Below are positions 1 to 8,677 of a stretch of DNA of 64,000 bases, piece by piece. Each line of letters begins with the position of its first letter. Positions within the stretch are counted from its first letter, which is position 1. Origin of the DNA: DATBDM01 sp034664425. GTDB lineage: Bacteria > Actinomycetota > Thermoleophilia > Solirubrobacterales > Solirubrobacteraceae. The stretch is from NCBI GenBank assembly GCA_034664425.1, contig JAXDHR010000037.1, forward strand, positions 18,806-82,805, given 5' to 3'. Both the position numbers and the translations under genes were made by a program. Below the pieces are notes generated by a model, which made no database searches, had not been told where the DNA came from, and saw nothing but the letters and a program-made list of their open reading frames with translations.

Positions 1-261
1 GCGCTCGCACCGGGCGTCGACGGCTGGGTCGACGACGATCTCGCGTTCCTCGCGCCATGGGGGTTCGACGTCGGCGCGATCGAGGTCCCGACGCTGGTCC
101 GGCAGGGGGAGCAGGACCTGATGGTCCCGCCCGACCACGGCCGCTGGCTGCGCGCGCACGTCGCGGGCGCAGACGGGGCGATCCTCGCCGGCGAGGGACA
201 TCTCACGCTGTTCGTCAACCGCATCGGCGACATCCAGGTCTGGCTCCGGGACCGGCTCTGA
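1..261 (+). CDS. C-terminal part of an alpha/beta hydrolase
   Basis: This is the last 86 codons of a gene that begins before the window. The visible part has the usual end of an alpha/beta-hydrolase fold: a strand leading to QGEQDLMVPP, which carries the acid-loop Asp, followed about 30 residues later by GEGHLTL, which would hold the catalytic His. The nucleophile elbow lies outside the window, so substrate and subfamily cannot be read. The gene ends at TGA 259-261, just ahead of an M20 peptidase relic. The fold is reasonably sure, the function is open. Confidence 0.7.
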   Translation, partial: ALAPGVDGWVDDDLAFLAPWGFDVGAIEVPTLVRQGEQDLMVPPDHGRWLRAHVAGADGAILAGEGHLTLFVNRIGDIQVWLRDRL

Positions 262-267
262 GGCGCA

Positions 268-461
268 ATGCCCCCACCGAGCTCGCCGGCCTGCTCGCGC
301 GGCTCGTGGCGATCGACTCCATCAACCCGGCGCTCGTCCACGGCGGCGCGGGGGTCCGGTGGGCCACGGCGCGCACGGCGACGACGAGTGGGTCAGCCTC
401 TTCGAGCACGGAGGCGGTGGCCCGCACGCTGACGGCGGTCGCGGCCGAGCTGTGCGCGTGA
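268..461 (+). pseudogene. M20 peptidase relic (internal deletion, frameshifts)
   Basis: Two ends of one M20-family metallopeptidase (ArgE/DapE-like deacylase) seem to lie next to each other with the roughly 350-residue middle missing. In frame 3, from about 270, one reads TELAGLLARLVAIDSINP and HGGAG, the usual N-terminus. In frame 2, from about 353, GHGAHGDDEWVSL matches a typical C-terminal segment. Back in frame 3, STEAVARTLTAVAAELCA runs to TGA 459-461. The ATG at 268 is out of frame with the N-terminal piece because of a run of C. No catalytic residue is left. The remnant overlaps the start of the next gene. Assignment is by eye from family motifs. Confidence 0.6.
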
Positions 462-1489
462 GGGCGGTGGTCAACGCGCGCGCGGACCGACGCGCCGTCC
501 CGCCGGCGGACCGGACCGCCGCCGCATTCCATGCCGCGCTCGACGGCTTCTCGCCGACGCCGCTGCGCGAGCTCGGAGACCTGGCCGCCGAGCTCGGGCT
601 GAGCCGGGTCGCGCTCAAGGACGAGTCCGCCCGCCTGGGCCTGCCCGCGTTCAAGGTGCTCGGCGCGTCCTGGGCGATCGAGCGCGCGCTGAGGCCGGGT
701 GTCCACACGCTGGTCGCCGCGAGCGCCGGCAACCACGGCCGCGCAGTGGCCCACGAGGCGGCGCGGCGCGGGCTCGCTGCGCGGATCCACCTGCCCGCCC
801 GCTCCTCGCCCGCTCGGCGCGCCGCGATCGCAGCCGAGGGGGCCGAGCTCGTCGTGGCCGACGGCCCGTACGAGCTCGCGGTCGCACGCGCGGCGGCGGA
901 CGGCGCACGGGCGGGGCACCTGGAGATCGCCGACGTCGGCGACTCCGACCCCGCCCGGTGGGTGATCGACGGCTACGCGACGCTGTTCGGGGAGCTGCCG
1001 GACACGCTCGATCTGCTGCTCGTCCCCGCCGGCGTCGGCTCGCTCGCGGCCGCGGCGGCGCGCCACGGCGCCGCGACCGCGACGCGCGTGGTCGCGGTCG
1101 AGCCGGCGAGCGCCGCCTGCGTGGGTGCGTCGCTCGCGGCCGGCCGGCCGGTCGCCGTCGACACGCCGGGAACGAGCATGGCCGGGCTCGACTGCGCGCA
1201 GGTCTCCCCCGCCGCGTGGCCGTCGCTGCGCGCCGGGGTACACGGCGCGATCGCGGTCTCCGACGCCGAGACGCGCGCCGCGATGCGCGAGCTCTCGGCC
1301 CGCGGCTTCGGGATCGGCGACTGCGGCGCGGCCGCTCTCGCCGCCTTGCGCGCGCTCTCGATCGACGCCGCCTGCGCCCAGTTGCGCGACGCGGTCGAGC
1401 TGGACGCGAGCAGCCGCGTCGGCCTGATCGCCACCGAGGGCCCGACCGACCCCGAGGCCTACGCCGCGGTGCTCGCCGCGCCCGTCTGA
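458..1489 (+). CDS. PLP-dependent enzyme, diaminopropionate ammonia-lyase-like
   Basis: This 343-residue fold-type II PLP enzyme resembles 2,3-diaminopropionate ammonia-lyase, which deaminates 2,3-diaminopropionate to pyruvate and ammonia. Signatures are KDESARLGLPAFKVLG with the PLP-binding Lys in PAFK, the SAGNHGRAVA loop that cups the cofactor phosphate, GIGDCGAAA, and the C-terminal EGPTDPEAY typical of this subfamily. The GTG at 458 fits the usual VVNxRAD N-terminus; an upstream ATG at 359 would add 33 residues that belong to the peptidase relic. In family members known to me a peptidase often sits beside this gene, and here it survives only as a relic. A threonine dehydratase-like or other beta-eliminating activity is possible. 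Confidence 0.78.
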   Translation: MRAVVNARADRRAVPPADRTAAAFHAALDGFSPTPLRELGDLAAELGLSRVALKDESARLGLPAFKVLGASWAIERALRPGVHTLVAASAGNHGRAVAHEAARRGLAARIHLPARSSPARRAAIAAEGAELVVADGPYELAVARAAADGARAGHLEIADVGDSDPARWVIDGYATLFGELPDTLDLLLVPAGVGSLAAAAARHGAATATRVVAVEPASAACVGASLAAGRPVAVDTPGTSMAGLDCAQVSPAAWPSLRAGVHGAIAVSDAETRAAMRELSARGFGIGDCGAAALAALRALSIDAACAQLRDAVELDASSRVGLIATEGPTDPEAYAAVLAAPV

Positions 1490-1544
1490 GGCGGCGCGCG
1501 CTCGAGCGGCGCCTCCCGATGTACGCGGGCGCCTGAGCGCGACC

Positions 1545-2441
1545 TCAGGCGTCGTGCACTGTGATCGAGAAGCTCGCGGAGAGCCGCTCGCCCGGCTCGA
1601 GCACGGGTGGACCGGTCACCAGCGCGTTGGCCGGCGCGGTCATCGGCTCGAACGCGATGAGGTCCTCGCTCGCCGGCGCGAAGACCTGCGCGTAGCCGTA
1701 GCCCGCGTCGAAGGTGAGCTCGATCCGCCGCCCGCCGCCCGCGAGCACGAACGGCGCGCGTGCCGGCGGCGCGGTGTAGGCGTCGTCGAACGTCCGCGAC
1801 CCGAGCGTCCCCGAGAACGGCTCGACCGGCTGCCGGCGGCCGGTGGGCAGGGTCCGCTCATCGAGCTCGAGCCGCTCGCGCGACGGGATCTCGACCTGCC
1901 AGTCCGCCCGCGGCACGTCCGGCAGCTGCAGGTACGGGTGAAAGCCGAACGCGATCGGCACGGGGGCGCCCGCCGACGCGTCCACGACCGTGCGGATCGT
2001 CAGCGTCGCGCCGTCGAGCGTCATCTCGATCGCCATCTCGTGCGCGAACGGGAACGCCGTCATCAGAGCTCGATGCGCGCCCCAGTCAAAGCGCGCGGCC
2101 AGCCGGGTGGCCTCGCGCGCCTCCACGGCCCAGCCCGACGCGGCGGCCATGAGCCCGTGGATCGGCAGATCGTGCTCGTCGAGGCGTACAGGAGCGCGAT
2201 CGGGGTCGAGGTCGACATCCCGCCCTGCAACCGCGAAGCGCCGCTCGGAGAGCCGGTTCGCCCACGGGTACAGCAGCGGGATGCCGAACGTCATCCCTCG
2301 GGCTCGGTAGGCCTCGAGCCCACCGCGCAGGCCGAGGAGCTCGGTGCCGCGATGGCGCAGCGAGCATCCCACCATCCCCGCCGCCGGCGCGAACACCGCC
2401 TCGAGCGCCTCGCTGGCCAGCGTCACCGTCTCGTCGATCAT
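1545..2441 (-). CDS. Aldose 1-epimerase
   Basis: This 298-residue protein is a galactose mutarotase-fold enzyme that interconverts alpha and beta anomers of hexoses or their 6-phosphates. Characteristic stretches are GIPLLYPWANRL near the N-terminus, HGLMAAASGW with the substrate-binding His, AFGFHPYLQLP with the catalytic HPY, and a late FEPMTAPANAL carrying the acid/base Glu. The ATG at 2441 starts the usual TVTLxSxxLEAVF opening; an in-frame ATG at 2459 would add six residues. It diverges from zwf 69 bp away, so a role feeding glucose 6-phosphate into the pentose phosphate pathway is plausible but inferred. Confidence 0.85.
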   Translation of the reverse strand: MIDETVTLASEALEAVFAPAAGMVGCSLRHRGTELLGLRGGLEAYRARGMTFGIPLLYPWANRLSERRFAVAGRDVDLDPDRAPVRLDEHDLPIHGLMAAASGWAVEAREATRLAARFDWGAHRALMTAFPFAHEMAIEMTLDGATLTIRTVVDASAGAPVPIAFGFHPYLQLPDVPRADWQVEIPSRERLELDERTLPTGRRQPVEPFSGTLGSRTFDDAYTAPPARAPFVLAGGGRRIELTFDAGYGYAQVFAPASEDLIAFEPMTAPANALVTGPPVLEPGERLSASFSITVHDA

Positions 2442-2468
2442 GGATGAAGGATCGCCCATCCGCGGGCA

Positions 2469-2498
2469 TTGACCGCCGGCACGTCGGGGCACGATGGT
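2469..2498 (+). promoter_or_regulatory. Candidate promoter of zwf
   Basis: TTGACC at 2469-2474 is followed after 18 bp by GATGGT at 2493-2498, which would place transcription start a few bases before the ATG at 2511. The match to a housekeeping sigma promoter is fair at -35 and weak at -10. Confidence 0.35.
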
Positions 2499-2510
2499 TC
2501 CGGACCCACC

Positions 2511-3905
2511 ATGACGATCGCATCCAACTCCACCGCGCCCGCCGACCTGCTGGTGATCTTCGGCATCTCGGGCGACCTGGCGAAGGTGATGACCTTCCGC
2601 TCGCTGTACCGGCTCGAGCGCCGCCGGCTGCTCGATTGCCCGATCATCGGCGTCGCCGTCGACCCGTGGTCGGATGACGATCTCCGCACGCACGCGCGCG
2701 CCGCGATCGAAGGCACCGGCGAGACGATCGACGAGGCCGTCTTCGATCGCTTCGCGGCACGGCTGAGCTACCTCCAGGGCGACTTCGTCGAGCCCGGCAC
2801 GTACGAGCGCCTGTCCGCGGCCATGGGCTCGGCCGAGGCTCCGGTCTTCTACCTCGAAATCCCGCCCGCGCTCTTCGCCCGCGTGATCGCCGGTCTCGCG
2901 GACGCGAAGCTCACCGAGCACGCCCGCGTCGTCGTCGAGAAGCCGTTCGGCCACGACCTCGAGTCCGCGCGCCGGCTGGCCGCCGACATCCACCGCCACC
3001 TGGACGAGTCCCAGCTCTATCGGATCGACCACTTCCTCGGCAAGCTCGGGCTCAGCGAGGTGCTCTACCTGCGATTCGCCAATGCGATGTTCGAGCCGGT
3101 CTGGAACCGCAACCACCTGGCGAGCGTGCAGATCACGATGGCCGAGCAGTTCGGCGTGGAGACCCGCGGCAGCTTCTACGACCCGGTCGGGGCGCTGCGC
3201 GACGTCGTCGTCAACCACCTGATGCAGATCGTCGCGGCGACGGCGATGGAGCCACCGGCGGGCGCCGACACGGCGACGCTCAAGGACGCCACGTTCGCGA
3301 TCCTGCGCTCGATCCGCGCGGCCGACCCGGGGCGCTTCGTGCGCGGCCAGTACGACGGCTACCGCGAGACGAACGGCGTCGACCCGGCGTCGACGACGGA
3401 GACCTACGCCGCGCTCCAGCTCGAGATCGACAACTGGCGATGGGCGGGCGTCCCGTTCTTCCTGCGGGCCGGCAAGCACATGGCAACGACCTCGACCGAG
3501 GTCCGGCTGGTGTTCCGGGATCCGCCACGGCTCGCGTTCTTCCGCGGCGGCGAGCACCGGCCGGAGCCCGACCAGATCGTGATCCGCATCGACCCCTCGC
3601 CGGGCATCGAGCTGCTGCTGCAGGCGCAGCGCGACGAGGATGCCGAGCCGGAGCAGATCAGCGTCGGCATCGACTTCGCCGCGGCCGGTGACGGCGGCCC
3701 GACGCCCTACGAGGTGCTGCTCTCCGCCGCGCTGCGCGGCGATGCGACCCGCTTCACCCGCCAGGACGCCGTCGAGGAGGCCTGGCGGATCATGCAGCCG
3801 CTGCTCGACCATCCGCCCGCGCCGCTGCCGTATGCGAAGGGCTCGATGGGCCCGGTCGCCGCCGACGAGCTGATCGGCGACTTGGGGCCCTGGCGAGGCG
3901 CGTGA
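2511..3905 (+). CDS. zwf: Glucose-6-phosphate 1-dehydrogenase
   Basis: At 464 residues this is a full-length glucose-6-phosphate dehydrogenase, the first, NADP-reducing step of the oxidative pentose phosphate pathway. The N-terminus has the dinucleotide-binding IFGISGDLAK. The family signature RIDHFLGK lies at about residues 171-178, and RGSFYDPVGALRDVVVNHLMQ contains the catalytic-base His. ATG 2511 puts the Rossmann strand about 15 residues from the start, as usual; an upstream in-frame TTG at 2469 lies in the likely promoter. It diverges from aldose epimerase. No 6-phosphogluconolactonase or gnd gene is next to it. Confidence 0.95.
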   Translation: MTIASNSTAPADLLVIFGISGDLAKVMTFRSLYRLERRRLLDCPIIGVAVDPWSDDDLRTHARAAIEGTGETIDEAVFDRFAARLSYLQGDFVEPGTYERLSAAMGSAEAPVFYLEIPPALFARVIAGLADAKLTEHARVVVEKPFGHDLESARRLAADIHRHLDESQLYRIDHFLGKLGLSEVLYLRFANAMFEPVWNRNHLASVQITMAEQFGVETRGSFYDPVGALRDVVVNHLMQIVAATAMEPPAGADTATLKDATFAILRSIRAADPGRFVRGQYDGYRETNGVDPASTTETYAALQLEIDNWRWAGVPFFLRAGKHMATTSTEVRLVFRDPPRLAFFRGGEHRPEPDQIVIRIDPSPGIELLLQAQRDEDAEPEQISVGIDFAAAGDGGPTPYEVLLSAALRGDATRFTRQDAVEEAWRIMQPLLDHPPAPLPYAKGSMGPVAADELIGDLGPWRGA

Positions 3906-3930
3906 CGCAGGAGCCGGCGGGCGGTAGGTT
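3902..3930 (+). promoter_or_regulatory. Leaderless-type promoter of the 92-residue protein gene
   Basis: GTGACG at 3902-3907, a 17-bp spacer, and TAGGTT at 3925-3930 end exactly 7 bp before the ATG at 3938. No ribosome binding site fits, so transcription probably starts at or next to the ATG. The same architecture recurs elsewhere in the window (14462, 23358, 28475, 52792). Confidence 0.55.
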
Positions 3931-3937
3931 CGGCTCC

Positions 3938-4216
3938 ATGGCCAAGCTCCAGATCTCGCACCACGAGCGCGTCGCCGGACATGCGCATCGCTGGCACGTG
4001 CACCTGCACGGCCACGACGCGCCGATGGTCGTCGAGCTTCCGGAGGACGAGCGCGCGCGGCTCGAGCTGTCCGACGAGGAGATCCACAACCTGCTGCCGA
4101 CGGCCCTGCAACGCCGCGAGGAGTCAAACCGCGACGACGAGCTCGGCGGCGACCCCGAGCAGGACGTGGCCTGGGACGCGCCGGTGCGCGTCTACCAGAC
4201 GCACTTCATGGGATGA
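3938..4216 (+). CDS. Small conserved-looking hypothetical protein
   Basis: This 92-residue protein is not recognised. It opens with a His-rich segment (SHHERVAGHAHRWHVHLHGHDAP), then an acidic stretch with LPEDERARLELSDEEIHNLLPTAL, and ends with a Tyr/His tail. The alternation of His early on could bind a metal, but no known domain is seen. It lies directly behind zwf and has its own TAGGTT box 7 bp upstream. Its last 11 bp overlap the convergent SGNH gene. Codon use and the promoter support a real gene; function is unknown. Confidence 0.6.
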   Translation: MAKLQISHHERVAGHAHRWHVHLHGHDAPMVVELPEDERARLELSDEEIHNLLPTALQRREESNRDDELGGDPEQDVAWDAPVRVYQTHFMG

Positions 4217-5066
4217 GCCGCGTGGCGACCACGAGCCGGCGGCCGGAGCGGGTGTAGAGGTCGCTCCACGGGCCGACGCCTGCCGGGCGCCAGTCGTACC
4301 AGCGCCAATGGGCGAAGCCGCCCAGCGGCGGCTCGGCCGCGATCTGGCGCGCGTGGCGGCAGCTCAGCGCGAGCCCGTCGCGGCGCAGCACCCGCACGGC
4401 GAGCGTCGTCCCGGAGCGCTCCACGCTGCCGCAGTCGGCGCCGCGACGCTGCGCGAAGCGGCGCAGGGCGTCGACGGGCGGCGCGATCACCCCGGCGGCG
4501 CGCCGGGCGATCAGGCGGGCGAACGCCGCGGCGCCGGTCTGGTCGACATGCAATCCGTCGGCCGCGAACCAGCCGGCGTGGCCGGCGCTGAAGCGGCGCC
4601 AGTCGACCAGGAGCACCCGATCGGGGCGGCGCGCGGCGGCGGCGCGCATCGCGTCGGCTGACGCTGCGAGGTTGCGCGGCGTCACCAGCCCGAGCACGCG
4701 CCGGGGTCCCGCGGCGGCCAGCGCGGCGTCGATCTGGCGCGCCGAGACGGGTCCGTTGGCGCCCAGCGCGAGCACCGCGAGGTGCCCGAGCGAGCCGGCG
4801 CGGCGGCGAGCGCGCAGGATCGCGACGCCGGCGTCGAACTGCCGGCACTCCCGGGCGTCGGCCTCGATCCCGCGGCGGGCGAGCAGCGGCGCGGCGAAGA
4901 TTCCCGTCGAGTCACCGACGACGAGCGCGGCTCGATGGCCCGGCGGCAGCGGCGCCGTGGGCCGCGCGTGGCGCTCGTAGCCGCAGCCGAAAGCGGCGCC
5001 GGGCAGGGCGAGGAGGCCGATCGCGACGGCGAGCAGGGCGGGCGCGAGGCGCACGCGCCCAGTCAT
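4206..5066 (-). CDS. Exported SGNH-hydrolase-like protein
   Basis: This 286-residue protein starts with a signal peptide (hydrophobic residues about 8-27, ending AAFGCGYE; a lipobox is not convincing). It then has SGNH-type blocks: VVGDSTGIF with the candidate nucleophile Ser, LGANGPVS where block III would be, and DGLHVDQTG with the Asp-x-x-His pair near residues 173-176. The C-terminal third, rich in Trp and Arg, is unassigned. It diverges from an acyltransferase whose own C-terminal domain is a related SGNH module, so the two probably modify the same cell-surface polymer. Catalysis is inferred from motifs only. Confidence 0.6.
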   Translation of the reverse strand: MTGRVRLAPALLAVAIGLLALPGAAFGCGYERHARPTAPLPPGHRAALVVGDSTGIFAAPLLARRGIEADARECRQFDAGVAILRARRRAGSLGHLAVLALGANGPVSARQIDAALAAAGPRRVLGLVTPRNLAASADAMRAAAARRPDRVLLVDWRRFSAGHAGWFAADGLHVDQTGAAAFARLIARRAAGVIAPPVDALRRFAQRRGADCGSVERSGTTLAVRVLRRDGLALSCRHARQIAAEPPLGGFAHWRWYDWRPAGVGPWSDLYTRSGRRLVVATRLIP

Positions 5067-5146
5067 ACCAGCCGGTAGGGGGTGTCACGGCGCGTGTCGA
5101 AGACGTAACGACCCGGCCGCCCCCGGGTTGACTGTCATCCGGCGCC

Positions 5147-6889
5147 ATGGCCCTGACCTCGCCCGACACCCGTGCGCGCGCGCTGCCCTACGTGGCCGCG
5201 CTCGACGGCATGCGCGCGATCGCGGTCACCGCGGTGCTGCTCTACCACGGCGGCGTTCCGGGCGTGCCGGGCGGCTTCCTCGGCGTCGACGTCTTCTTCG
5301 TGCTCAGCGGCTTCCTGATCACGTCGCTGCTGCTCACGGGCCGGCGCGCCGACGGGACGATCGACCTGCGCGGCTTCTGGGTGCGGCGCGCGCGGCGGCT
5401 GCTGCCGGCCGCGGTGGTCGTGATCGTCGCCTGCCTCGTCGTCGTCGCCGCGTTCTATCCCGCCGAGGCAGCGCAGACCCGCGGCGACGCGATCGCCTCG
5501 CTGCTCTACCTCAACAACTGGCACCAGGTCCTGGCCGGACGCTCCTACTTCGCGGGCTTCGGACGCCCGCCGCTGCTCCAGCACCTCTGGTCGCTGTCGG
5601 TCGAGGAGCAGTTCTACCTGCTGTGGCCGCTGGCGCTCGGCCTCGGCCTGACCCGGATCGGGAAGCGCTGGACCGTACGCGCCACCGCGCTCGCCGCCCT
5701 GCTCTCGGCGCTCGCGATGGCGCTGCTGTTCGTGCCCGGCCATGACGCCTCGCGCGTGTACTACGGCACCGACACGCACGCCTCCGGCTTGCTGATCGGC
5801 GCGCTGCTCGCCTTCGCCTGGCCGCTCGGCCCGCTCCGCACCGCACCCCATCGGGGCGCCGTCGCGGTGCTCGACGCGGCGGCCGTCGTCGCGCTGGCCG
5901 CGCTGATCGGCGCGCTCGCGACGTGGCACGACTACGACCCGCTCGTGTTCCGCGGCGGCCTCGTCGCCGCGAGCGTCGTCACCGCCGTGCTGCTCGCCGC
6001 CGTCGTGCACCCCGCGAGCCGCGTCGCGCCGCTGCTCGGCGTCGCACCGGCGCGCTGGATCGGGCAGCGCAGCTACGGCATCTACCTCTGGCACTGGCCG
6101 GTGATGACGCTCACGCGCCCCGGGCTCGACCTGGCCTGGAGCCGCTGGGTGCTCGTGCCGCTGCAGATCGGGGCGGCGGTGGGGCTCGCGGCCGCGTCGT
6201 ACCGCTGGGTCGAGCAGCCGGTCCGCGCCGGGCGGGCACCCGAGCGGCTGAAGGCCTGGCTCGACGCGCGCCGACCCCACCAGCGCCTCGGCATCGCGGT
6301 CGCAGCGACGCTCGCCGTCGGGCTCGCCGGCGCGTGGATCGCCGTGCGCGACAGCCCCGCCGTCGACGTCGCGCACCTGCCGGGCCTGAACTCCGCCGCG
6401 GCGCGGCGGGCGCCGGAGCGCAGCCCGGTGTCACAGCCGCCGCGACGACCGCTGGCGCTCGGCGCCTCGGTGATGCTCGGCGCGCAGGAGGCGCTCGGCC
6501 GCCACATGCGCGTCGACGCCGCGGTCGGGCGCCAGGCCGACGACATCGTCGGACGCATCGACGCCTACCGAGCCGCGGGCCGGCTGCCGAGCCGGGTCGT
6601 CGTCCAGATCGGCGAGAACGGGCCGATCCCGGCGAGCGACCTGCGCGAGCTGCGCAACGCGCTGCGCGGCGTGCGCCGCGTCGTGCTCGTCAACGTGCGC
6701 GTGCCGCGCAGTTGGGGTGCGCAGACCAACGCCCAGCTCGCGCGCGCGGTGCGCGGCTGGCCGCAGGCGCGGATCGCCGACTGGTACGACGCCAGCGCGG
6801 CGCCGGGCCTGCTCTACGAGGACGGGACGCACCCGAACCCGCGCGGCGCCCGCGTCTACGCCGCGATCGTCCGGCGCGCGCTGCGCTGA
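5147..6889 (+). CDS. OafA-type membrane acyltransferase with C-terminal SGNH domain
   Basis: This 580-residue protein belongs to acyltransferase family 3, which moves acyl groups (often acetyl) across the membrane onto surface glycans. The N-terminal part has the family hallmark LDGMRAIAVTAVLLYH with the essential His, GGFLGVDVFFVLSGFLI, and SVEEQFYLLWPL. About ten membrane segments fill residues 1-400. After a further helix, residues about 430-580 form an SGNH-like domain (ALGASVML, IGENGPIPASDL, DGTHPNPRGARVY). Block I reads GAS instead of GDS, so the Ser is kept and the Asp before it is lost. O-acetylation of a wall or capsule sugar is the likely role; the target is unknown. Confidence 0.85.
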   Translation: MALTSPDTRARALPYVAALDGMRAIAVTAVLLYHGGVPGVPGGFLGVDVFFVLSGFLITSLLLTGRRADGTIDLRGFWVRRARRLLPAAVVVIVACLVVVAAFYPAEAAQTRGDAIASLLYLNNWHQVLAGRSYFAGFGRPPLLQHLWSLSVEEQFYLLWPLALGLGLTRIGKRWTVRATALAALLSALAMALLFVPGHDASRVYYGTDTHASGLLIGALLAFAWPLGPLRTAPHRGAVAVLDAAAVVALAALIGALATWHDYDPLVFRGGLVAASVVTAVLLAAVVHPASRVAPLLGVAPARWIGQRSYGIYLWHWPVMTLTRPGLDLAWSRWVLVPLQIGAAVGLAAASYRWVEQPVRAGRAPERLKAWLDARRPHQRLGIAVAATLAVGLAGAWIAVRDSPAVDVAHLPGLNSAAARRAPERSPVSQPPRRPLALGASVMLGAQEALGRHMRVDAAVGRQADDIVGRIDAYRAAGRLPSRVVVQIGENGPIPASDLRELRNALRGVRRVVLVNVRVPRSWGAQTNAQLARAVRGWPQARIADWYDASAAPGLLYEDGTHPNPRGARVYAAIVRRALR

Positions 6890-6898
6890 GCGCCCTCG

Positions 6899-7252
6899 TC
6901 ACTCCAGGTTCCAGCCGAAATAGACCTCGACGCCTCGAACCATGCCGCCGGTGACCGTATGGACCTCGGTGTTGCGGAAGCGCGAGCCGTCGACGCGCTC
7001 GGCCTCGTAGGTCACGACGACCTCGTCGCCGCTCTCGATCACGCGCGTGAACGCGAAGTGCACGAGGTTGCCGGCGTTGGGCCAGCAGCGCTCGAAGTAG
7101 CGCGCGCGATCGATCGCAACGTCCGCCGGGCTCGAGAAGGTGAAGTCGTCGGCGAGCAGCGTCTCGACGAGCTCGCGGTCGCCGGTCTCGTAGGCGCGGA
7201 AGCTGTCGCGGACGATCTCCTGGTTGCTGCGCATGTCGGTATCCCCTGTCAT
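6899..7252 (-). CDS. SnoaL/NTF2-like protein
   Basis: This 117-residue protein has the small cone-shaped NTF2/SnoaL fold: IVRDSFRAYETGDRELVETLLADDFTFSSP, a mid-protein F.RVIESGDEVVVTYE strand pair, and a terminal GMVRGVEVYFGWNL. Such proteins act as isomerases, ring cyclases or polyketide-modifying enzymes, and many have no known substrate. ATG 7252 is preceded by GGGAGG; an alternative ATG at 7234 has AGGGG upstream and would drop six residues. It diverges from ndh, but no functional link is evident. Confidence 0.7.
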   Translation of the reverse strand: MTGDTDMRSNQEIVRDSFRAYETGDRELVETLLADDFTFSSPADVAIDRARYFERCWPNAGNLVHFAFTRVIESGDEVVVTYEAERVDGSRFRNTEVHTVTGGMVRGVEVYFGWNLE

Positions 7253-7366
7253 GTGGCCTCCCGGGTTGAGACCGGGCCGGCAGGCCGGAGTCATCGCCCC
7301 GGCACGAGGATGCCCGGTGTGCAGGCCCCGCAGGACATGACCGGGCCCGCGTGAGAGCATCCGGCG

Positions 7367-8677
7367 ATGGCTCCAGACGTCCATCGCGTCCTCGTCGTCG
7401 GCGGCGGCTTCGGTGGCATCCGCGCCGTCCAGCGGCTCCACGACGCGCCCGTCGAGATCACGCTCGTCGACCGGCGCAACTTCCACCTCTTCCAGCCGCT
7501 GACCTACCAGGTCGCGACCGGCGCGCTCTCACCCGGCGAGGTGGCCTATCCGCTGCGCGCGCTGTTCAAGCGCTACCGCAACGTCCGCGTCCTGCTCGCC
7601 GACGTCACGTCCATCGATCTCGCGGCCCGGCGCGTCGAGCTGGCGGACCCGACCGGCGTGGTCGCGCCGCGCTCGGAGACCTACGACACGCTCGTCGTCG
7701 CGGCCGGGTCGAGCTACTCCTACTTCGGCCACGACGAGTGGAACGCGGCCGCGCCCGAGGTCAAGTCGCTCGAGAGCGCGCTCGACGTGCGCTCGCGGAT
7801 CCTCGCCGCCTTCGAGCGTGCGGAGCTGGAGCCCGACGCGACCCGGCGCGGGCCCGACCTCACCTTCGTCGTCGTCGGCGGTGGCCCGACCGGCGTCGAG
7901 ATGGCCGGCCAGATCGGCGAGCTCGCCCGCGACACGCTCAAGCGCGACTTCCGGGCGATCGACCCGCGCGAGGCCCGGATCCTGCTCGTCGAGGCCACCG
8001 ACCGGCTGCTGGGAACGTTCCCGCCGAAGCTGTCGGCCGGGGCGGCGCGGTCGCTCGAGTCGCTCGGTGCGACGCCGATGCTGGACCGGACGGTGGTCGA
8101 GCTGGACCGAGAGTCCGTCACCGTGCAGGCGCCGGACGGCTCGCGCGAGCGCATCCCCGCCCGCACGGCCATCTGGGCCGCGGGCGTGCGCGCCTCCGGC
8201 CTGGCCGCCCTGCTCGGCGAGCAGGCCGGCGCGGAGGTCGATCGCGCCGGTCGCGTGACCGTCGAGGCCGATCTCACGCTGCCCGGCCATCCCGAGGTCG
8301 TCGTGCTCGGCGACATGGTGCGCGTCCGCGGCGCCGGCGGCGCGACCACGACCTTCCCAGGCGTGGCGCCGGTGGCGATCCAGCAGGGCCGCTACGCGGG
8401 CCGGCTGATCGCGGACCGGCTCGCCGGCCGTCCGACGCCGCCGTTCCACTACCGCGACAAGGGCAACCTGGCCACGATCGGGCGCGGTCGCGCGGTCGCC
8501 GACCTCGGCTGGCTGCGGTTGAGCGGCGGCCTCGCCTGGCTCGTCTGGCTCGTCGTGCACCTCTGGTACCTGATCGGGGTCGAGAACCGCCTGCTGGTGT
8601 TCCTGCGCTGGGGGTTCTCCTTCCTCACGCATGGCCGTGGGGCGCGCCTGATCACGCGGGACGGCGCCGGTCGATAG
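7367..8677 (+). CDS. ndh: Type II NADH dehydrogenase (NDH-2)
   Basis: At 436 residues this is a non-proton-pumping NADH:quinone oxidoreductase that feeds electrons from NADH to membrane quinone. The FAD-binding motif VVGGGFGGIRA lies near residues 8-18, RNFHLFQPLTYQVATGALSP is the family-specific loop, the NADH-binding VVVGGGPTGVEMAGQI lies near residue 168, and a late GD motif is followed by FPGVAPVAIQQG. The C-terminal segment LAWLVWLVVHLWYLIGVENRL is an amphipathic membrane anchor. Its stop codon lies inside the operator of the following metal-sensor gene. No Complex I genes are nearby. Confidence 0.9.
   Translation: MAPDVHRVLVVGGGFGGIRAVQRLHDAPVEITLVDRRNFHLFQPLTYQVATGALSPGEVAYPLRALFKRYRNVRVLLADVTSIDLAARRVELADPTGVVAPRSETYDTLVVAAGSSYSYFGHDEWNAAAPEVKSLESALDVRSRILAAFERAELEPDATRRGPDLTFVVVGGGPTGVEMAGQIGELARDTLKRDFRAIDPREARILLVEATDRLLGTFPPKLSAGAARSLESLGATPMLDRTVVELDRESVTVQAPDGSRERIPARTAIWAAGVRASGLAALLGEQAGAEVDRAGRVTVEADLTLPGHPEVVVLGDMVRVRGAGGATTTFPGVAPVAIQQGRYAGRLIADRLAGRPTPPFHYRDKGNLATIGRGRAVADLGWLRLSGGLAWLVWLVVHLWYLIGVENRLLVFLRWGFSFLTHGRGARLITRDGAGR

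Noticed and set aside
2442..4127. Long open frame on the minus strand running upstream of the aldose epimerase and opposite zwf
   Set aside because: It is antisense to a well-conserved enzyme gene, its translation is Arg/Ala/Asp-rich without motifs, and it arises from high GC; the epimerase start at 2441 is natural.
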